DNA of 64,000 nt from Augochlora pura (lineage: Eukaryota; Arthropoda; Insecta; Hymenoptera; Halictidae), in NCBI RefSeq assembly GCF_028453695.1, contig NC_135775.1, forward strand, positions 8,138,046 to 8,202,045, read 5' to 3'. Under the pieces are notes generated by a model, which made no database searches, had not been told where the DNA came from, and saw only the letters and a program-made list of their open reading frames with translations. Within the stretch, counting starts at the first letter, position 1; each line of letters opens with the position of its first letter. The position numbers were made by a program, and so were the translations under genes. Positions 10,699 to 23,937 of the stretch are shown here, piece by piece.

Positions 10699-13600
10699 TA
10701 TTTTCAAATTATTTGATGACAATTTTCAGTTATATGAAAGAAAAGTTCAATTACATTATGACGAAAGTATTGTTGTCGTGTCCTTCCGTATCTTGTATGT
10801 ATTGACAGCGTGACGATGGCTCCCTACAATCTGTTCCTCAATTTTATCTTCTTTTAATAATTAAACAATTTGAATAACCAATATTATCTAAGGTATGAAA
10901 AAAATGAGTAATGAAAATTATAAATAAAATTCAGAATATGAATTGCAGGTTACGTACATACTTTCAAATTTACCTACGTCATATAAATACATGTATTATT
11001 TTGTACGTGCTACAAAATATTATTCAATTTAACAATCAGAATAATTTTATATTTTTCTAAAAGTACATTTATTGTAAAATCTTTTACATTTATTTTATGT
11101 GTACATTGATTTGATGTCGAATCTTAAGGTAGATAAATAGATTAGAATCACAAGTACGTACATACCTAGCATGCAAAAATTGTCACTTTCCTATTTCTTA
11201 AAAATGTGTAATATTTTTGTACATTACTTTGTATTATTACTTCATCTTTAGAAAATAATTAATTATATAAAAACAAAAAGTTTGAATTGATACAAAACAT
11301 TTGTCAATATTATAACAGTTTAACTACATTTGTTCGATAATATTAAATTCTTTATTTCTCCCTTCATTATATATATGTACATCATTATTTAGTACAAAAG
11401 TTATCACATACACACATACACATTCGCAGGCTCATTCGTAATTAATCGCACCTAATGACATAATTTAGTTAATAGTCATTCAATTTTTTTAATGTCAACT
11501 ATTTACTGAGTTCACTTGTCAATTATTACTGTATCTAATTGATGGTTTAAAAGGGTACAAAGTATTATAAAAATTCAATGACCTAGGAATATTGTGTTCG
11601 ATTCTTAAATATTTACTATATATCATTTGAAGCAGCAATCATTAGTTCTTCATTCTTACTGTTTATAATCGCTTGATTATTACTGAAACTCTTATCAATA
11701 CATACATATCGTCAGCGACGACTTCTTGGAGCTCTTATAGAGTTATCATGGACATTTAGAAGATGACACAAGGTACAAGCGCCATCTAGGCAACTTTTAT
11801 ATAGAAGAGCAATTACTGAATACGTAATAGATTTAGAAACATTTACATAACTTAAATTGTACGACGTACACAATATTTTATTATGGTTAAAGTAATCTGA
11901 CTCTTTCTCTTCGTCATGCAGCAATAAGTTTCATACAATGATTATGGTAAAAATGTTGGTTCTACATAGAAACATGGGATATCAAATCCACCATACACGC
12001 AATGTCCTCCAAATACTTAAAAACCATAATCATAAAAATATATACTTCAATTAAAAATGAAGAATTACAAATTGTTTCTAGTTATCCTTATTATAAGGTG
12101 CTATGTAATATTTCATTCATTCATATTTCATATTTGTGTATATGCCTACATACATATATAGTGATTTAATATTTTAAATTGATATTATGGAGTATAGAAA
12201 AAAATAAGAATTTTCAGTAGGGAAGATTTTTCTAAAAGTTGGTTTGTTTATGAATTTAAACAACATATAATTTCATACCTTGATTCCAGCTACTTCATTA
12301 TAATAGCTAACTTTTTGAATAGTGAGTTTTAACTGATATGTATTTAGAAGAAAGCAAAACAAACAATATTTCATAATTATTTTCCAAACTTTTTCCATCA
12401 CAGAAACAGTACGAATGAGAATAAATTAGAAATAAAATTGGAAACAATATGATTAAAATAATTGCAAAGTTGTTTAGTAGGTAGAATCAAGCAAATGATA
12501 TTATGTAATTAAGAGTCACATTATCCTCGACCACCCATCGACCTATTCTGGGAGGATTGGTGACACTTTAATTATTTCAAAATTTAAATCAGATAATAAC
12601 AGGTAGAGCTCCAAAAAATAATCACGTTGATATTTTGTTATCAAATTTCTTTTGAATTCATTTTCGTTTTTAATGATAATTTCAAAAATTAAATAATTCA
12701 AAGTAATCATTTCATTTGAGTTATTTTAGTACATCCTTAAAAAAGTAAATTACAAATACAATATAAGTACAATCGGATCGAATGTATATTATTAATTACA
12801 ATAAAAAAAATTGCTTATGTTGCTGGTATTTGATTTAACTGGTTATAACATAAAGATATAAGAATTTTGATATTTTCATTTGTCGCCCATGGTTGGAAAG
12901 AATCGAACATTCTCGGATATAATTTAATCTGACTGGTTAAACACTGAGACAATCAGATTTGACGTAGCTTGAGCAGTATCTACTCTCTTGAATTTCTTAT
13001 TTTACAATTCCACGAGACAAGATCTGCTACCTCTTAAGGCTAATTCTCATTCATTCTCTCTCTCTCTCATTCTCATACACAGTTTATGGCTATACAAAAT
13101 CAGAGTTGGACTACTTTTATTCGAATAACAATTAATGAACAATAGCGTCTAAAGAAATTTCTATTCTTATTATACACACATATATATTCATTTACTTTAG
13201 TTCAATATATTCATGGTTGCAAATTGCACGTTACTTTCAAATTATAATCTTCAAATGATTTATACGATAATAATTAAATATTTATATTCGACCTTGATAC
13301 TGTTAATAATTTGATTTCAACATTAATAACTTCGTATCATATTCAATATCCTAACGGTTGTACTATAGTATCGTTTACATAACTTGTTCAATTTCGTAAT
13401 TAAACTTTTGTGCTATTTGTTACTTAATAGTAGAATTAGATTACATATTTAAAATTTAGTACTGAAGTTTGTTGTAGCAAAATTTATTTCTTATCATCGA
13501 GTTAATTTCTTTTGTACTTTAATGTTGATCCAATTATTTGAAACGATCGTTTCTATAAAAAAGATGTATACATTGCACTTTTATTCGAACAATGATGTAA

Positions 13601-15219
13601 TTAAACAAATCTGTAAATAATCTTAAAAGTAAACAGAAAATTGTCACGAGTAAAATTGATTTGAATTAAGTATTTATAAGTATATTAACGATGTGTATAA
13701 CGGAAGAATAATACAGTGACAATAATAATAGCGGTGATACTGATAAGAATAATAATTTATTCGAATAATGTCCAACTCTGTAGAAAGAGTGAAATTACAA
13801 TATGTACGTTAGAAACGTGGCATTTAAGCATTTTTACATGTGCATTAAGAATACGAAAATGACAGTCTCTGCGGAAAAGCCAGGGTAAATGCCAATTCTT
13901 GGCACAAAATTCTATTATAGATACAAATATCACGATTATTAGCACATATCATTTTCTATAAGAATAAAAAGAAACGCTAATATTTAGTTATCTGAATAAA
14001 TAAGTATCAAATTATCAAGTACGTATTGATATAAACAAGGATAATGTATATTGATCGAATTTAATTGTAGCAACCAAAAGTATATTAATACTACTTTCCT
14101 ATAATAATCAATTTGTTGTTTGTGTTTTAAGGAAAATTTATCCATGTAAGTTTTGACTCTGACGTCTTTAAGTATTTTAAGTGTTATTAATACTTTTTAT
14201 ATAAGCAATCAACTAAAAGTTCTGATTTTTGTATACTAAAATACTCTAAACTTCTATAATTTTCTAAAATATTAAGTAATGAGAAATAACCAAAACTTTT
14301 GACAATTTCAAGTGTTAAAACGAAATCCAGATTCAAATCCTTAAATTATGGTAACACGGATATTTAGAAATTCGTTATGCTTACTTTTATTTTTCTCATG
14401 ACGTTTGAGAAGTTGATAAATATTCAATTTAAATGATTGTCAATCTTTGTAGACTTGAACATATTCAATTTTTAAATGAATGTATTCTTAGGATTTTTAT
14501 AATTTTCTAGTCTCTAAGACATTCAAATCCTTTAAAATTGCAGAAAATGAATAAACAAAATCTATTATCGATGGTTCTTCCGTAGAGACAGTTGGATTCC
14601 CTGACAAGACAAAAGATATTGTTTATATAAATAATAAATGGTACTCTTACAAGTTAATCGATCAATCAATCAATCAACCAACCAAGCAAGCAAGCAAACA
14701 ATCGACCAATAAATGAATTAATTACGTATTTACAGAGAATACAAGATACATCGCATCATCGAGGAGGAGACTAGCTGTCTCGAAGCTCACTCACCGCTCA
14801 TCGAGCACGACGATCGTCTCAACTACGAAATTGAAGAGAATTGAACAGACACCTAGCTGACTCATGATCAACTCCATAAAATTTTCCTAAAACAAATGAA
14901 TCATCATTTTTTTATTTAGATTTCGAGTCAATTCTACTTCTACTCATAAGTTTCAAAAGTAAGTTTGAGAATAGTAATTTTTCTAATTTTACGTATTGTC
15001 AATGTTAATTAATTTTTATACTTAGATATTCATTTCGTTTAACTACTATTTACTCAATATAATAACATGGGGAAATAATATAACTTTTAATATAAAGTTC
15101 TCTTCTATAATATTGTTACTTGCTTAAATTTTGATTAACTCTATAAATTATATTCATATAGATATTGAAGCATCTTATTATTAAAAGTACAATTTTAGAA
15201 GAATTAAATTATGAAACAC
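10699..15219. other. 4.5-kb AT-rich non-coding stretch
   Basis: No ORF above background and no RNA gene seen. PHRF1 (minus strand) stops at 15220 and TRNT1 (minus strand) starts at 10698, so this stretch should contain the PHRF1 3' UTR and the TRNT1 promoter. Short low-complexity pieces occur, such as a TC run near 13057-13070 and the tetranucleotide tract listed separately. Confidence 0.5.
14656..14705 (+). repeat. Drifting tetranucleotide microsatellite (ATCA, ACCA, AGCA, AACA)
   Basis: A run of four-base units of the form A-N-C-A, changing from atca to acca to agca/aaca along its length. This is the pattern of a microsatellite with point changes spreading through it. It is in non-coding sequence about 0.5 kb below the PHRF1 stop and may lie in its 3' UTR. 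Confidence 0.75.
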
Positions 15220-18200
15220 TTACGCAGGTTTAGAGGCCTTTGTAGAGGAACTCTCAGTGGTCTTCTTCTTACTGTTTCTGCATTTCCTAACATAAGCTTC
15301 TATTAAATGGGCAATTTTTTTCGGATTGATTTCTCCCGTCTTGTTGTGGCATATCTAGTGAAAGAATGTAATTAGAGTAAGAATTAAAGTAAAAGATGAA
15401 TATAGAATGTCCTTATTTAATGTTAAGTAATTACCTTGGGTACAGCTTTTCGCATAATATCCTTATACTCTTCCTTTGTAACATGTTTCTTTGTGTAGTG
15501 CGGTTTCAGCACTAATTTTACTTCTTCTACCACTCGTTCTTGACGATTTAGTTTCTTTAGGAACTAAAACGAAATACTAATTAATCATAAAGTAGTTGCA
15601 ATGATTGAAATTTCAAGAAAATAATTATTTTATATATTTCAATTATGAAGACTAAATTGATAAGTAGATTGAAATTGTGTAAATGAAATCTACGTATTCG
15701 TCACTGTAAAATATTTAGACATTTATGGCTTCCTAAATGTGACCAAACTTTTTTAATGTACTGAAACTATAGTTGCAACAAAAATCAAACCTTATCCTTG
15801 ACCTGCATCTCGACTGCAGAACTTGGAAGATCATCCAATATCTGAAGCTGATTCTCATCCATGCGTACACCAACCTTTGGATTTGTCGGTTTTTTCTTTT
15901 TATCCTTGTCAGTTTTTTTGCTCCTGGCGGGTTTGCTAGCAGTCTTTGTCGTTGTTACAGATCCAAAAAGCGCATCGAATGTATCCTTTTTCTCTGCACT
16001 TTTCGCTGCCTTCGAGTTGCTATTTTTTGTGGGCTGTGATCCAACGGTTCCTCCAGCAGTTCCTGCACCAGCTCCAGGCGAACTATTGAAATTTCCAGGG
16101 CTGGGTGGATCAAAGATTCCATCACTGAGTGTCGATCCAGGTGAATATGGTGAAGACATATCTACATTATCAGTAGCTTCGGCACCAGTATCATTCCCAT
16201 TTTGTCCATTATTTTTCGTCTGTCCAGACTTAGAATTTCTCGGTTTTCCTGAATTCGTGAAGACTGTAGGTGCCTGAGAACGATCGCCAGAACGTTGCTT
16301 CTGCTGATTACTTGGTGAAATTCGATTCGATTGTAATAAGTTACGTTGATTGCTGTTTGCATTTGAAGAATTGAATACTCCACTTCTTTGAACTGCTGCA
16401 GCCACTGTAGCAAGTACTGGATTCATTACACTGAAAGGATTATTCTGATTTTGTACATTCTGCTGACTCTGCTGTCCTTCCAAATTTCCTGCTGAAGCTG
16501 CAGTATCTTTATTATTTTCATTCTCATTAGCATCATCTCTTTGTGGAGACGCTCTTTTAATTGTTACCATAGAAATAATTTTAGGCTTCTCTAATTGTTT
16601 TTCTTGGCTCTGCCTTTCTTGTTTCTGCATATTCTCCTCCTCATGAATATTTCCATCCACAGAGTCATGCTTTCTTGGAGATCTTCTTCTTTCATCACTG
16701 GAATTAGCTTCCTGGCTGACATCAGGTGTTGGAGATCTAGATTTCGTTGGATCAAATGGATCATAAGCATCTGGACTGGTTGGAGGAGACGTTGGTGGCT
16801 CTGGTGGAGTATTTGGTCCAATTTTTAATCTCAATTCTAATTCTTCTTGTGCTCTCATCTCTAATTCTTCCTCAACCCTCTCATCCATTTCTTCCTCCTC
16901 TTCTTCATCTAAAAGTGGGTTTAGCATTGATGGGCGTAAGTTACTAGTTTGTTTGTTTATTGAAAATTTTATTTGAGGTTCTGGAGGAGTTTTCGGTCCT
17001 TGAGAAACAAACTGTTCTCGCTGCGGAGAGTTTTGTGATGGTTGACACTGATCAGGAGTTATTTGTTGCTCCTGCTTATCGTCATCATCACTGAGAACTA
17101 TCACATCTCTTGGAGAAGGAGTTTGTTCTCTAAACGGTGATTGATCCAAATCAATCACTGCAACTGGTTTTTTCGTGGCTGCTATTTCAGCAGCTTTCGA
17201 CTTTTTCTTTTTATCTTTTTTGGGTTTTGGTGATTTGGAACGTTTGTCTTTTGATTTTTCTTTCTTTGAGCGTTTAGGAGGATCAGCTTGAAGAGGTTCT
17301 CTACGACGTCTTTTTAAAGGGGGTATCAATGGAATTGTTTCTGGCAGTTCTGGAACTCCAGTTTGTATATTCTCATTGTCTTTGTTAAAACACACACTGA
17401 CTAAAATATTATCACCGCTTGCAAAAACTTCTTTTGAAGGTGGTGGGGTTCTATTTCTTTTTCCTTTCCTCTTCTTCTCATCTTTTGCTTTTTTGTTCTC
17501 TTTCCTGCGATCTTTCTTCTTCTTTTTAATAGCTTCCTTATTTGTTAGAATTACTGTCAGATTTTTTGGTGGAACATTGACATTATCTAGTACAGGAGAC
17601 CATTCCCTAGAAGCAATTGGTTCTTGTTGCACATGTTGAGGTGTTTTCGACCTAGATCTAGACCAAGATGGTGTCCACTGAGCACTCCATGAATCTCTTT
17701 CCTCTCTTTCTCTTGAAAAATTTTGTTCGACAATTTTATCTACTTGTTCCCAATTTCTTGAACAAGATCTTCCTCTAGACCTTGATCTGCTTTGTGCTTT
17801 TCTTTTTGGGAGCTTCCTTTCTCGAGATTTTGAAGATTTACGAGGTGATTTTGATCGAGATCGTTTTCGGTTCTTTGATCGGCTACGAGATTTGTACTTT
17901 TTCTTATCTTTACGCCTATCGCGAGATCTGGATAAGGATCTTCTAGATCTGGAAAGAGACCTCCTTTGACGAGATCTCGATAAAGATCTTCTAGATCTTG
18001 AGATTGATCTTCTAGATCGTCTTCTTGACAAAGATCTCCGTTTGCGAGAAATAGATCTTGATCTCCTTCTAGAGAGTGATCTTTTTCTGGACGAAGATCT
18101 TCTTCTCGAGGTTGACCTTCTTTTTGGAGACTTACGTCTTCCTCTAGAAAGAGATCTTCTCCTGGAAAGTGATTTCGAATAAGATCTACGATCTCTAGAC

Positions 18201-21200
18201 CAGGATCTTTGAATTCTAGTTCTGGATCTGCTTCTCGATCGTAGCTTCGAATACGATCTTGAACGTTTTGAGCTGAGACTTCTAGATCTGCTCCTCTGTC
18301 TTGATTTCTCTCTTATGTCCCGTCCATATTCATCCTTTCTAGGTCTTGAAGGTCTCTCTGCGACTATCTTTCTAACATCGTATCTAGGTAATTCTTTCCT
18401 TTTCTCTTTCTTTTTTACCACTTCTTTCTTCTTCTTCGGTTTTTCTTTTTCCTTTGACTTCGATCTTTTCTCTTTGTCTCTGTACGATCTCTCTTTTGTG
18501 CTTTTCGAAAGCTTCTTCCATGCTACTTGATTCTCTGAAGCGATATTTTCTTTGTTCTTCTCAGTTTCCTTATTTTTCTCTTTCTTCTCCTTTTTCTTAC
18601 GTTTCTTTTCTTCTTCTTTCTCCTTTTCTACCTTTTCACCTTCCTTGGCAGTCTTTTCTTCGACGATTTCACCATCTTCCATCTCTTTTTCCTTCCGTAA
18701 ACTCAGTAGTGTTAGCTCATCTTCAAAATTCATTGCTTCATCTGTTTCTGAAATAGCTTCAGTGCCCAAGACATTATAATCTACAGGAGTCCTGCAGCTA
18801 TCTAAGTCGTCTGGTTTATCTTTTGTTGGCGTGATTGGTTCCAAGCCACTTTCAATCGGCGGCAAGTGCTCCGAAGATTTAGATTCTTTCAAAGGAAGTT
18901 CATCTTTACAAGGAGTGTATGCTCCATCTGATTCCCAATCCTTGTTGTGTTCAACAGTTTCTTCAACTTCTTTTTTGTTCGATTTCTCTTTCTCAATAGG
19001 AAATCTTTCTTTTTTATTTTCATTGTCCTCTTCTTCCTCTTCCTCATCTTCTTCCTCCTCCTCTTCTTCCTCAACACCAAAACGGCGTGGTTCTCTTTCA
19101 TCCTTTTCACTTTCTACATCTTCAATATCTTTAACTTTTCCATTAGTAGTACTTTCTTCAACATTTATGGGTTCTGTCGGATTTTCTTCGTTAATATCAA
19201 CATTTGAAGTTTTAGGAAGTGAAGTAGGAGACTCGCTACCTTCCTCTGATGCTAGTTCTGAAGGACATTCATTACTTAACTCACTTTCCACTTTTTTAGG
19301 AGATAACTGAGTGGACTCTGTCGGTTCATCTACACTAGATACTTTTTCTGTTACAACGTTTGCAGAAACTACTATCAGTTCTTCTTCTTCCGGTTTTTCA
19401 TCTCCACTTTTTTCTTTTAGATCTGAAGTAGCAACAAAAGTAGGGGTTTCCAGTCCAAAAGTGGAGGGCTCCTCTTCTTCTTCTTCCTCCTCCTCCTCTT
19501 CTTTTGCTTGACTTTCTTCAAATTTACTCTTCGCAATTTTCTTTCTTTCTTCTTCACGGTCAATAGAGGCTTCCTCTTCCTTTATTGGCTAAAAAATTTA
19601 TATAGCAATATCTCATTTTAGGCACATTATCAAATAAATTCAATTAATAAATCACTTACCTCATTTTCCTTCTTCTTTTCTTCTTCAACTTCTTTTTCTT
19701 CCTCTTGCAACCCTAATAATCTGTTATTAATCTTTAATTTCGTTCCAATCTTGAATGTAATTTTACCCCTACTGTCGTGAGAAATTTTCTTTGGAGGAAT
19801 CTTGCTTAATGTTTGTCTTTCTTTTCTTAACGCTTCTACATACGGATCTGATGGCTCTGGGATATCAGCAAGATCACAAGCTTGAACATCACCAACAATA
19901 ACATCGTCATCATCTGGTATTGAAGGTGGAAGGGGAGGTGGTTCAAGTGGTCCAATTTGTTGCGATAGTTGTTGCTCGGTATGTCGGGCAACATCCATTG
20001 TTTGTGAGGAATAAATGGAGAAATTGGGACAATCGGCTTGAGAATCCTCTTCATCTTCATCATCGTAAACTGACAAGCGATTTGATGTATCCTGAAGTTC
20101 AGCTGGTTGTGTAACGTTTTCCATTGTCTCTTCTTTCTTTTGCTCTTCAACCTCATCATTCTTTTTCCCTTCACTATCGCTATCACTATCCACAGAAAAG
20201 GGATCATACTTATCATTTTTTGGAGTATCTTCTTTGTGACTGTCATCGATAACCAACTCCTGATCACTATCTTTATCACTTCTAGAGTTTTCTTCAAAAT
20301 CTAAGAGACCTGATGGTGGTTCTGGAGGTGGTAAGAGTGCCACTGAGCCATTTTGTTGATCTTGAAGTTCTCCATCAGATTTTGTTTCAATGTCACAATA
20401 GATGTCACAATCTTCTTCTTGTCTATTCAAAGCGTTTTCGTTATCCTGTGGTTGTTGCTCTACAGATTGATTTCCAGGAGTATCTTCTGGTAAATTTGCT
20501 GGCATATTATTTTGAGGCCGTTCAACAGGAGTTTGCGGAGATCTAGGACGATTGAATCTTTCAGGAAAGGCATGATGTTCAAATCCTTCAGCAAAATTGA
20601 ATGGTGGCCTCCCTCCTGGTGGCATGAAACGGAATCTGAAAATTTAATAGAATACACTTTAAATTGTATAAATGTAATTAATAGGAACATATTTAGATGT
20701 ACATTTAAAATCATAGTTAATACCTCTCATTTCTAAAGTGTTGAGGATTGCGATTTCTAAATGGTGGACTTCCTCCAAACATTGGAGGCCCACAGTGTTC
20801 AAAATTTGGATTGTAAAACGCAGGAGGGCCAAAATCCCTCCCAAAATTGCTACCACTTCCACCATAACTGTGTCTTCCACTTCCAGGTAGAGAATCTCTG
20901 CCATAATTTTGACCACCATGACTATGTCTTGTATTATCCCTGTAACCACCCCTGAAGTTGCCCCTATTTCCCCCTCCACATGGATTATTATACATTGGAG
21001 CCTGTGTAATTAACTCGGAATTAATTCTAGATGCTTCCAGTGGTTCATCCGTGGTGGATGTTTTCTTATCTTCTACAACATAATCTGTTTTTTCTATATT
21101 AGTTGATGTTTTATCATCTATTTTTTCTTTCTTTAAATTGTCAGAATCATCCTTCTTGTCAATTAATGAAAGACCTTCTGCTTTTAATACGACATTATTA

Positions 21201-23937
21201 TTTTTTGAATGCCATCTTTCCTGACTACATATTATACTGTCTAGAAGATCATTTTGTGGTTGGTGAGGAGCAGCAATGTTTTTTACTCTAAGGTGTCTTC
21301 GGGAAGACATTATAGAACGTCTATGAATAGTTATAGTAGGACCATTGGTTGTTTGATAATCCTCAGTATCGGAACTGTAAAAGGGAAGGTTCTGAATACT
21401 TTTATATTTTCGTTAATTTCTATTAAATAGATATATAAAATATTCTATTTACCCTGGAGGACTATAATCTAATGTCAGACCTTCTCCAAAAAAACTAAGC
21501 CTTGTAATTCCAGCATCATATCGGGCAGTGTTCAGTGCAGATTTCTCAGGCACAATTATACGATTTCTAACACTAGGTAATAATTCTGGAACACCTTTGG
21601 CTGGCTTACAAATACCTATAGAATTTGCGATTCTCCGTTTTGTGTTAATTAAAACGCTCGATACAGTTCTAGCTTGACGTCTAGCCCTTCTCCTCTATGA
21701 AACGAAATATTATTATTCGCTTCCCTGTTACTTAGTTCAAATAATTAATACGTTTAAAATTGTGCGGTATTACCTTCCTTCTTTTCTTTTTCTTTCTTCG
21801 TACTTCAATTGGAGCTACTTTGACAAATGTAACAATCTCTTCTTTTTCTCCGTCTTCATTACGTTCGGTGATTCTAACTTCTTTTAATATTGTTCCCTTA
21901 CTAGAACCTTCTTTTGGTCTTCCAGTTTTTCTTGACTTAGTTTTCCTTCCTTTCTTTTTCGAACTGCTCCCAGATTTTTTCCTAGTATTACTTCTCAAAG
22001 TGTTGTCCATTTTTCTAGAATTGCCCTTTGAACGACCGTTATCAGAATTTTTAGAATTATTTCTATCACTGGTACTCCTTCGAGAATTTGAAGAAACACT
22101 TTCATCACTAGAATTACTCGAGCTGCTTCTAGATCTCTGATATTTCCGTGAATTTTTATTTGAACAATTTCGATCTCCGGAGCCCAATGTATGAAAGGCA
22201 TTGCTCGGAGAACGACTTCGACTGTTGTCTCCGTACGATTCCAAACCAGAAGAGGTGGAAGGTTGGTTTGGATCAAACGTTAGTTGACGGGTTGGTGAAT
22301 TGTCATAAATTCTATTTCTTCTGTTAACACAATTATATTAAATGATTTTGTATTGTGTATCAAAAGCTTACAAAAAACAAATCGTTTTGTACAAAATGTA
22401 ATAACACTCATATTATAAAACTCATATTATAATTTTATTTTATTCAGCATATCGATACCTGCGAATAGTAGCTCTAACACGTTCTGTATGTCTAGTACGA
22501 GGTAAAATTCGTGGTTGAGTATCTTGAGATTGACCAGTACGTGCACGTCCATAAGAAACGCCAAGTCTTCGAGCTTCTTCCATTAAATCGGCGATTTCAT
22601 CTAAATCAATTTCCACCTAACAAAATAAATACAAAATATGGTTGTAAAGAATATAGAATACTAAAAAAAACTCAATTATTGAAAATTTCAAATTCGGTTT
22701 TAGCAATATAATAAATGCTGAGAAAATAATAAAAAGGAAGTAAAGAATCCTTACAGCTTCTGCATCATTTTGACTGTTTTGTGAACATTCTGGACAAAAC
22801 CATTCTTCCATAGGTACTTCGTTCATTGGAGGAGATAAGCATTCTAAATGATAACCAGAGTCACAACCATCGCAAAGAAGCATACGATCTTCTCTATCGC
22901 TTTGGTGGCATACTTCACAAAATGTAGGATCTTCTAAGAGTTCATTTTCAACACGAGGAGCGACTTCTACCGGAACTTGTCTAATAATCTGAATCAAAAA
23001 TAAAGTTTAGTTATGTTGCACTAGTGAATGGGATAGTAATTATAAAAAATATACCTGTCCTCCATGCTCATTTCTAACATGAATTGCTGTAAATGTTTGA
23101 CGATCTACTGGACAAGTGTTTACATTTTTGCTCCATTCGATTAGACATTCTAAGCAGAAACAATGATCACAGGAAGAAGGTGTGCCCAATTGTTGCCTTC
23201 TGAAGGGAAGCAAACATATAGGACATTTTTCTGTCTGATCGTTACTGGTATCTGAATCTATATCTGACAGAATTTTTGGAGGTTTTTTAGATTTTGGTTT
23301 CCCAAGAACTTTTCGCTTGACAGAAGATTTTTTTTCTGATTCTGACGAACTGCTCCAGTCTGATTGCCACTCAGCAGTATCACTGCCTTCCCCTGATAAA
23401 TAAGTTGGGAAAATTTTATTTAAAATTAAATTGTACATTTAATTATAACATTTTTAATTTTTATTTCATATGTCACATTCTGAACTGAAGTTTTTAGAAC
23501 TTACCTAATTCGTTATAATTATTTGAACTTGAATTGCTGCTGCCACAACTAGTATCATCTTCAGTAATAACTCTCTGAAAGTTTAAAATAGATAAATACT
23601 GTGATATTTTATATGTATCATGATTTATAGTTCTTGTATTAACCTCTAATATAACTTACTTGATTTTGTCTTCTTACAGTGGGTCTTTGAATATCACTGT
23701 CTTCATCACTAGATTCACCTTCGCTTATGACTCTCTGAAAAAGTGCAGAATTATAATAATAAAAGTTAATAGTACTATAAATTCTATTTTATCAGGAGTA
23801 TTAACAAAAACAATACATACATGAGTTTTTTTCTTCCTACGAGATTGCACAATAGATTCATCACTATCTTCGCTATCAGGTATGACAAGTTTCTTCCGCT
23901 TAACGGATTTGGGTATCTGATCGTTGTCGCTAGACAT
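15220..23937 (-). CDS. PHRF1: PHD and RING finger domain-containing protein 1 (PHRF1), very large SR-rich protein
   Basis: Nuclear RING E3 ligase and chromatin reader that also binds the phosphorylated C-terminal tail of RNA polymerase II. Thirteen coding exons on minus: 23937-23821, 23734-23660, 23574-23505, 23392-23055, 22988-22755, 22616-22459, 22320-21774, 21694-21453, 21374-20724, 20635-19660, 19588-15791, 15563-15435 and 15354-15220. All phases agree; 2,489 aa. RING at about 144-184 starts CPIC and has the CDHCFCLECL core. The PHD at 224-268 is C4HC3 with LLCDGCDSGYHLECLSPP. A basic KKKKRRKRRRARRQ stretch bridges exons 7 and 8. Then come Gly/Arg/Asn-rich and acidic regions. Exon 11 (1,266 codons) holds Glu-rich and Arg-Ser repeats. 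The last two exons encode an SRI-like domain (YTKKHVTKEEYKDIMRKA, CHNKTGEINPKKIAHLIEAY). The ATG at 23937 is chosen because it precedes MSSDNDQIP; an in-frame ATG lies 12 codons upstream. Confidence 0.95.

Noticed and set aside
15861..19310. Many plus-strand Ser/Phe-rich frames opposite PHRF1 exon 11
   Set aside because: They are antisense readings of Arg-Ser, Lys and Glu repeats in a certain coding exon.
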